Assembly: GCF_014203735.1 (NCBI RefSeq)
Contig: NZ_JACHJQ010000005.1
Span: 434,001 to 498,000 of the forward strand
DNA from: Actinophytocola algeriensis
Lineage (GTDB): Bacteria > Actinomycetota > Actinomycetes > Mycobacteriales > Pseudonocardiaceae
Reading direction: 5' to 3'
Length of the DNA: 64,000 nt
In this document: piece by piece, positions 59,098 to 64,000 of the stretch
How positions within the stretch are numbered: position 1 is the first letter of the stretch
Layout: each line of letters starts with the position of its first letter
Program-made: the position numbers and the translations under genes
The notes under the pieces: model-generated
The model's input: the letters and a program-made list of their open reading frames with translations, nothing else
Told to the model about the DNA's origin: nothing
The model's database searches: none

Positions 59098-61482
59098 ATG
59101 GCAACTCCGGCGGCGCCGAATGTGCGCGACGAGGATTTGTTTCCGGAGATACTGGCGCGCTTCGCCGCTGGCGACATGCCGTTCCTGCGACGGGCGCGGC
59201 GTCGTGCGCTGCGCACCCGGCCGTACGCCGGGTTGGCGGTGTTGCACAACGTACCGCTCACCGCCGAGACGATGTGCAAGATCGAGGTGCTCGTAGCGGG
59301 CGGGGCCGACCTCGTGGTCACTTCCCCGAGCTTCACGGAAGCCGACCCGCGGTCGGTCGCAGCTCTGGCGGCCGCTGGTGTCGAGTTCCGCATGGAGTAC
59401 CGCTTCTCCGAGGAGTTCGACGTCGTACTGGACTGCGGCGGTGAACTCCAGCCACTCGTGACACCACGGCTGGGCACCTGTGAGCTGACCAGAACCGGAA
59501 CCCTGCGCTACCGCGCCGCCAACCCCGCCTACCCGGTCATCGCGGTCGACGAGAGCCGGGTGAAGAACCTCGAGTCGTTGCTCGGCACAGGACGCGCGTT
59601 CGTACACGCCTTCCGACGTCTCGTGGACGAGCCGATCGACGGCAAGCCGTTCCTGGTCTTCGGTTACGGCAAGGTAGGAAAAGGTGTGGTGCGTGCTCTT
59701 GCCCCGCACACCGATCGCATCGGCGTCGTCGACACCGATCCCGGTGCGGTCGACGCGGCGAGGCTGGCCGGTTGCGACGCGATGCACGCCACCGAGGCCG
59801 ATCGCGTGGAAGCCTGGGCCAGACAGGCGTTCGCGGTGGTCACCGCGACCGGCGTGCCAGGGATCGTATCGTCAGGTTACGACGCCGGCCCGTTCCGCGG
59901 CGCGCACCTCGCGAACATGGGCGGCGAGGACGAGTTCGGCGAAGCGTTCACGACCGGTGACGTCCTGTACGGCAAGCGCCCGGTCAACTTCGCGCACAGC
60001 GATCCCCATACGATGCGCTACCTGGACCCGGTCTTCCACGCCCACAATCTGGGCATCGACCTGCTGGCCTGTGCGCAGCCGGGGCCCGGCGTCACACCGT
60101 TCCCGGCGTTCCTCGCAGACGAGATCGTCGACGCGTGGCAACGCGTGTTCGGGGAGCGGCTCGAAGACGGTGCCAACCCAGCTCGCGACACGAACCGTCC
60201 GGCGCCGCCGAGCCGCCGATGGGACGACGGCCTTCGGCACTGCGCGTCCCACTACGTCACCACCGCGCCGTTCACCGTCGGCGAGTCGCCTGAGTTCAGG
60301 CCGATGACCGAGAGCTCCGGCATGCTCGTCGCCGACCTGTTCGCCGCCATGCGACACGAACCGGGCAACCCGCTGGTGCGTGCGTCGTACCAGCAGTACA
60401 TCCGGGAGATCACCGAGCAGTACGAGTTCGCCGTCGCCGAGTTGGGACTGCGGGTCGAGCCGTGGCCGCACTCCGGCGAGCCCTACCGCGACAGCCGCCG
60501 GATGATCGAGGACGTCCGGCAGCGCAGGCACCTGTACTTCCTGACTACGCACGCCAGATGGGGCGAGGCGGGTACCGGGCACGTCGACCACCCGATGCTC
60601 AACCCGACCGGCATCGTGATCGGCGGTGTCGAACTGCTCGCCAACGACCTGTTCCGAGTGGTGCACGACGTGTTCGGGCACGCCAAGGAGGGGCACCAGT
60701 TCGGCCCGGTCGGCGAAGAGAAGGCCTGGCTCGCGCACCACGGCATGTTCTCCCCGCTGGCCCGGCCCGCGCTGACCGCGGAGACCCGCGGTCAGACCTG
60801 CTGGGCCTACTTCGGTGCGCACCTGCGCGGCCCCTCCGGAGCGCTGGTCGGCAAGGACGAGCCCGGCTGGGTGCCGGTGCCGCGGCGCCCGTTCGCCGAA
60901 CAGAAGGCCGGCCTGCTGCCTGCCGACGTCAGCGGCGTACGGCTGACCCACGACCCCGGGAGCGGTCACGTGCGAGCATGGCCGCTGACCGGCTGGCGTC
61001 CGGACACCCACCACGCACTGCGCACTGGCCGGCAGCCAACCGAGATCGACGGTCAGCTCGCCGACGCCTACCGGAACACCACCTTCCGTGCGCTGACGAC
61101 AGCCGGTCCGATCGACATCCATGTCGGACAGAGTTGTCCGGACCTGGATGCGCTACTGCGCCGCGAAAGCGTCTCCTGCTGGGCGTTCCTCACCGCCTGC
61201 AGCCCTGGCGGGCGCATCCTGCCCGCGGCGGAGAACCAACAGCGCCACCTCGCACTCCGGCGCCGCCTGCACGGTTCGGGTGTACCGGTTGTGCCGGGGC
61301 TCGGTATCGGTGTCGACCCGGACTGGCTGCCGGAGGACAGTGTGCTCGCAGTGGGACTCGACCGGTCGACCGCCGCGACCCTCGGCGCGGAGTTCGGACA
61401 GGACGCCATCGTGGTGGGCGACCTCGGTGCGGCCGCGGAGCTGCTGTGGTGCCGTACGCGAGCGGCAACTGGCGGCCAGTGA
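59098..61482 (+). CDS. Three-domain fusion: AdoHcyase-like, HDxFGH metal-site-like, DUF3293
   Basis: 794 aa from the ATG at 59098. No ribosome site is seen; TACCGT just upstream could be a -10 of a leaderless transcript. Residues 1-360 resemble the NAD-binding part of S-adenosylhomocysteine hydrolase: FGYGKVGKGVVRAL at 188-201, VVDTDPGAVDAARLAGCDAM, VVTATGVPGIVSS and LANMGGEDEFGEAF. Residues 400-615 are a domain known to me mainly from phage proteins of unassigned function: NDLFRVVHDVFGHAKEGHQF (His523, His528), then VGEEKAWLAHHGMFSPLARP and TAETRGQTCWAYFG. The H-x4-H with later Glu recalls the 2-His-1-carboxylate iron site of aromatic amino acid hydroxylases. Residues 655-785 are DUF3293 (HVGQSCPDLDALLRRE; EFGQDAIVVGDLGAAAEL). 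Possibly nucleoside or SAM-metabolite chemistry; not assignable. Confidence 0.75.
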   Translation: MATPAAPNVRDEDLFPEILARFAAGDMPFLRRARRRALRTRPYAGLAVLHNVPLTAETMCKIEVLVAGGADLVVTSPSFTEADPRSVAALAAAGVEFRMEYRFSEEFDVVLDCGGELQPLVTPRLGTCELTRTGTLRYRAANPAYPVIAVDESRVKNLESLLGTGRAFVHAFRRLVDEPIDGKPFLVFGYGKVGKGVVRALAPHTDRIGVVDTDPGAVDAARLAGCDAMHATEADRVEAWARQAFAVVTATGVPGIVSSGYDAGPFRGAHLANMGGEDEFGEAFTTGDVLYGKRPVNFAHSDPHTMRYLDPVFHAHNLGIDLLACAQPGPGVTPFPAFLADEIVDAWQRVFGERLEDGANPARDTNRPAPPSRRWDDGLRHCASHYVTTAPFTVGESPEFRPMTESSGMLVADLFAAMRHEPGNPLVRASYQQYIREITEQYEFAVAELGLRVEPWPHSGEPYRDSRRMIEDVRQRRHLYFLTTHARWGEAGTGHVDHPMLNPTGIVIGGVELLANDLFRVVHDVFGHAKEGHQFGPVGEEKAWLAHHGMFSPLARPALTAETRGQTCWAYFGAHLRGPSGALVGKDEPGWVPVPRRPFAEQKAGLLPADVSGVRLTHDPGSGHVRAWPLTGWRPDTHHALRTGRQPTEIDGQLADAYRNTTFRALTTAGPIDIHVGQSCPDLDALLRRESVSCWAFLTACSPGGRILPAAENQQRHLALRRRLHGSGVPVVPGLGIGVDPDWLPEDSVLAVGLDRSTAATLGAEFGQDAIVVGDLGAAAELLWCRTRAATGGQ

Positions 61483-61604
61483 CGTCACGAACCGCGCCCG
61501 AACGCGGCGCTGGTCAGCAGATAGTGGCGACAGAAAGCCCGGCTTCTGCTCGCGTTGTCTCAACCGTCGTCGGCCAGCTCACGTCCAGCGTGTAACCACT
61601 TTGG

Positions 61605-61618
61605 GGAGAACGTTCTCC
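61605..61618. promoter_or_regulatory. Perfect 14-bp palindrome (LacI-type operator shape)
   Basis: GGAGAACGTTCTCC with a central CG, the form of LacI-family operators. It is 123 bp after the fusion gene stop and 540 bp before lcp. Without the 4-nt spacer it does not fit the actinobacterial LexA box (GAACnnnnGTTC). Confidence 0.4.
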
Positions 61619-61691
61619 TGCGCGAAATACGCGGCAGCCCGCTGTCTACACAGAACACCACCCCGGGGCTTCCGCGCGATCTGACCAACCC

Positions 61692-61738
61692 GCGAGCCGA
61701 CCTGCAGCCGATCTCGAACCCCGTGCAGGTCGGCTCGC
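61692..61738 (+). terminator. Strong 15-bp perfect hairpin downstream of the fusion gene
   Basis: Arms GCGAGCCGACCTGCA and TGCAGGTCGGCTCGC with a 17-nt loop. A GC-rich stem of this strength without a T-tract is the usual form of actinobacterial terminators. It lies 210 bp after the stop at 61482, so it may end that transcript. A role as a regulatory RNA element cannot be excluded. Confidence 0.5.
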
Positions 61739-62159
61739 CGTCAGGCCGCCGGAACAGCGACCCGAGCACAAGGAGTGCTGAGGAAAGGGCGTTGCCCGCC
61801 CGGGAGCTCATCGTCGAGAACGTCGACCAATTCGACCGCCTGATCCGTTAAGACGGGCCGACCAGCGGCCCTTGGGGCATCTCCGCCGGGTGCGGTGCCC
61901 GCACCGACGGCGATCTGCGCGGTCTTTCCGTGCGTCTCGGTGTCAGGGCAAGCCAGGCGTCGAGCGGACCAGCCCCGCGCGTGCGGGGACGACGATGCCT
62001 CCGGCCAGAGCTTCGCGGTCCTGGAATTACGTCGGCCGGGGCCCGTGGGCGATATGCAGGTTGTTCGCCAAGTGCGCGACACCGCCCTTGTGATGATACG
62101 CGGCAACGTGTTAAGTATCAGGGTATCACCGTGTTGGGGGCTCAAGGAGGAGTCAGGCG

Positions 62160-63377
62160 ATGGCGGAGCTGAGCAGGCGCAAGATGTTGTTGTCGGGCGG
62201 TGCTCTTGGCGCGCTCGGCGTGATGGGCATGGCGGTCCCGGCGCAGGCGCGCACCGCGCCTTGGGCTTGGGCGCCCAGTGGTTCGATGGCGGGCACTGGC
62301 GTGGGTGCCGATCCCCGATGGGTGTGGGACGAAGAGGCCGACCCCGTTGTCGCGGCGCTGTTCGAACGCGGTCAGGTGCCCGAGGTCAACCGCCTGCTGT
62401 GGGACTGGAACCGCAACGATCAGCCCCTGCCTGATGGATTGCCCGCGGATCTGCGGGACTTCATCGAGCGGAACCGTCAGCTGCCGTCGTGGGCGGATCG
62501 GCGCAAGCTGGAGACCGCCGCGGAGTTCAACAAGAGCAGGGGGTTGTACCTCAACCTCCTCAACGGTGTGGGCGGCGGCATGCTGAGCACCGCCATTCCC
62601 AAGGAGGCACGCTCGGTCTACTACTCGGCCGGTGGGGCGGACATGGAGGACCGCGTCGCCAAGACGAGCATCCTGGGGTTCGCTGTCGGCGCGTTGAACG
62701 CCTACCGGCCCGACGGCACCTGCATGGTCAACTCCGTGAAGACGCGGCTGGTGCACGCGGCGGTGCGGCACCTGCTGCCGCAGTCGCCGCACTGGTCGGG
62801 TGACATCCCGATCAGCCAGGAGGACATCCTGGTCACCTGGCACACCCTGCCGACCTACGCCATGCGCAAGATGCTCGAGTGGAAGGTCCCGATGAGCGCC
62901 GCCGACCGTGACGCGTACCTGCACGTGTGGCAGGTGACCGCGCACATGCTGGGCGTTCGGGACGAGTACATCCCCGCCACGTGGGCCGCGGCCAACGCCC
63001 AGTCCGACCAGGTGCTGCCGCCGAACATGGGGCCGACACCGGAAGGTGTCGAGCTGACCGACATCCTGCTCGGGCAACTCGCGGAGCAGACCAGCCCGGG
63101 CGGCATCAGCAGGCCGCTGGTCAACGCGCTCGCCCGGTTCCTGGTCGATGAACAGGTCGCCGAATGGGACCAGATCCCCCGCGAGCCGTTCTGGGAGGGG
63201 ACGATCAGGACCGTGTGGCCGATCCTGGTGAGGTTCCGGGAAGGGCTCATCCCGCTGCCCCTGGTGCCCGAGATCGCGTGGACCGTCGACGAGGCATTGC
63301 GCCAGTACATCCTGTTCTTCCTGACCAAGGGGCAGGAGACGAAGATCGTGATCCCCACCGGCAACCGACCGAACTGA
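62160..63377 (+). CDS. lcp: Latex-clearing protein (Lcp), rubber oxygenase, DUF2236 family
   Basis: 405 aa; ATG preceded by CAAGGAGGAGTCAGGCG. Twin-arginine signal (SRRKMLLSGGALGALGVMGM), then the whole Lcp pattern: APSGSMAGTGVGADPRWVWD, EEADPVVAALFERGQVPEVN, EFNKSRGLYLNLLNGVGGGM, STAIPKEARSVYYSAGGADM, and the haem pocket VKTRLVHAAVRHLLPQSPHW (His199, His204), ending VIPTGNRPN. Lcp is a secreted b-type haem dioxygenase that cleaves cis-1,4-polyisoprene endo-wise into oligo-isoprenoid keto-aldehydes. Length agrees with the Streptomyces K30 enzyme. Followed 9 bp later by an oxiB-like gene, the known neighbour in rubber degraders. Confidence 0.93.
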   Translation: MAELSRRKMLLSGGALGALGVMGMAVPAQARTAPWAWAPSGSMAGTGVGADPRWVWDEEADPVVAALFERGQVPEVNRLLWDWNRNDQPLPDGLPADLRDFIERNRQLPSWADRRKLETAAEFNKSRGLYLNLLNGVGGGMLSTAIPKEARSVYYSAGGADMEDRVAKTSILGFAVGALNAYRPDGTCMVNSVKTRLVHAAVRHLLPQSPHWSGDIPISQEDILVTWHTLPTYAMRKMLEWKVPMSAADRDAYLHVWQVTAHMLGVRDEYIPATWAAANAQSDQVLPPNMGPTPEGVELTDILLGQLAEQTSPGGISRPLVNALARFLVDEQVAEWDQIPREPFWEGTIRTVWPILVRFREGLIPLPLVPEIAWTVDEALRQYILFFLTKGQETKIVIPTGNRPN

Positions 63378-63386
63378 GCCGGGCCG

Positions 63387-64000
63387 ATGACAGGAACGAA
63401 CGGGGAACGCGTCGGTCGGCGGCGATTCCTCGGATACGTGCTGGCCGCGCCGACCCTGGTGACCGCCGCGGAGTTCGGCCTGGCGCCCGTGGCCGCGTCG
63501 GCGCCGGCGCCGGCGTCCGGTGCTCAGTTGCCGTCGCCGGACATCACCGACGTGATCGACCTCAACGACATGATGACCCTGGCGGCGCTGCCGACCTCGG
63601 GGCTGATCTCGGTCGAGGTCAACCAGGACGGCACCGTGTCGTTCGCGCTGCCCAGGGCCGAGGTGGGGCAGGGCATCACCACCTCGACGGCCATGCTGAT
63701 CGCCGAGGAGCTGTCCGTGCCGCTGGACCGGGTGCGGGTCACGCTGGCCGACGCCCGGCTTGAACTGGTGTTCAACCAGCTCACCGGTGGGTCGAACACG
63801 ACCTTCGCGACCTACACCCCGATCCGGGTCGCCGCGGCCATCGCGCGGCGGCGGTTGCTGGACGCCGCCGCGACCGAACTGGGGTCGGCTGTCACTGACC
63901 TGACCCTCGACACCGGGGTGATCACCGACCGTTCCGGGCGGAGCGTCGACATCGGGGCCTTGGCCGAAAAGGCGGCGAGCACGCGGAACCAACAGGTGCC
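63387..64000 (+). CDS. oxiB: OxiB-like molybdenum hydroxylase large subunit (cut by window end)
   Basis: 204 codons visible, open at the window edge. Twin-arginine signal (GRRRFLGYVLAAPTLVTAAE), then the start of an isoquinoline 1-oxidoreductase beta-type, molybdopterin-binding protein: GLISVEVNQDGTVSFALPRA, VGQGITTSTAMLIAEELSVP, LDRVRVTLADARLELVFNQL, TGGSNTTFA. In Streptomyces K30 lcp is followed by oxiB and oxiA, whose products oxidise the aldehydes released from rubber to acids. The 9 bp gap to lcp shows co-transcription. Catalytic Glu and most of the protein lie beyond the window. Confidence 0.88.
   Translation, partial: MTGTNGERVGRRRFLGYVLAAPTLVTAAEFGLAPVAASAPAPASGAQLPSPDITDVIDLNDMMTLAALPTSGLISVEVNQDGTVSFALPRAEVGQGITTSTAMLIAEELSVPLDRVRVTLADARLELVFNQLTGGSNTTFATYTPIRVAAAIARRRLLDAAATELGSAVTDLTLDTGVITDRSGRSVDIGALAEKAASTRNQQV

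Larger units (their letters stand above)
61483..62159. other. Intergenic region, about 675 bp, rich in inverted repeats
   Basis: No convincing gene. Contains the palindrome at 61605-61618, the long hairpin at 61692-61738, a lone CRISPR-repeat-like sequence near 61970-61992, and imperfect TGATAC/GTATCA repeats at 62094-62120 next to the lcp start that could be an operator. Confidence 0.5.

Noticed and set aside
61605-61618. LexA/SOS box
   Set aside because: GAACGTTC lacks the 4-nt spacer of the actinobacterial LexA consensus, so it is listed only as a LacI-type palindrome.
61970-61992. Single CRISPR type I-E repeat-like sequence (CCCCGCGCGTGCGGGG core)
   Set aside because: Only one copy, no spacer-repeat periodicity and no cas genes in the window; GC-rich inverted repeats of this kind arise by chance.
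1-64000. tRNA, rRNA, insertion sequences or prophage
   Set aside because: Looked for tRNA-like ends, transposase DDE blocks, integrases and attachment repeats; nothing convincing was seen.

Overview
The window is very GC-rich, with third-position GC bias, many GTG/TTG starts, twin-arginine exported proteins, type VII (WXG) substrates, a PucR regulator, ECF sigma factors, SUKH proteins and a class F sortase. This fits a chromosomal segment of a filamentous actinobacterium, most likely Pseudonocardiaceae (Lentzea, Kibdelosporangium, Amycolatopsis or a relative). The family is inferred from protein style only. No rRNA, tRNA, transposase, integrase or CRISPR array is recognisable.

Layout. 0-6 kb: a truncated sigma-factor-like gene divergent from a nucleotide-cyclase-like gene, a YdeI-type protein, an OmpR/BaeS-type two-component pair, and a small LAxTG-like surface protein followed by a class F sortase. 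6-11.4 kb: a glutamate decarboxylase-P450 pair, SelO and a DUF4328 membrane protein. 11.8-19.3 kb: accessory genes (SUKH-like, zinc-ribbon-like, ALF-repeat exported protein with a fresh internal duplication, DUF1444-like, membrane protein), a methyltransferase and a DHA2 exporter. 19.7-23 kb: a DNA-methyltransferase remnant, a flavin oxidoreductase beside an ECF41 sigma factor, and an aldehyde dehydrogenase remnant. 23.3-33.6 kb: one long same-strand cluster, mostly overlapping, of CBS protein, PucR regulator, Mrp/Mbh-type cation/proton antiporter subunits (E, F, G, fused A-tail/B, C and three large proton-channel subunits), a small membrane protein, a two-TM potassium channel with RCK domain, and another small membrane protein. 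33.6-39 kb: a WXG-type pair, a lipoprotein, and a membrane-anchored solute-binding-like protein with a polytopic partner. 39-47.8 kb: a NACHT-type remnant and several divergent regulator/enzyme pairs (MFS and thioredoxin-reductase-like genes/XRE-cupin; epoxide hydrolase/WYL; epimerase/AraC), then a DHFR-family protein. 47.9-56.4 kb: a large exported subtilase, a SUKH-LRR protein, a frameshifted DUF5829 gene and a WXG-type operon. 56.4-59 kb: a block of broken genes (APC permease, P-type ATPase, HtrA, histidine kinase, response regulator) around one intact lipoprotein. 59-64 kb: a three-domain fusion protein (AdoHcyase-like, HDxFGH metal-site-like, DUF3293), then the start of a rubber-degradation locus (lcp, oxiB-like) that runs off the right end.

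Most notable are the three-domain fusion at 59.1-61.5 kb, the antiporter/K+-channel cluster with its own CBS and PucR proteins, matched palindromes in two divergent regulator promoters about 4 kb apart, and the concentration of microdeletion pseudogenes at 56.4-58.6 kb. All functional calls rest on motif and family recognition by eye. No database search was run.
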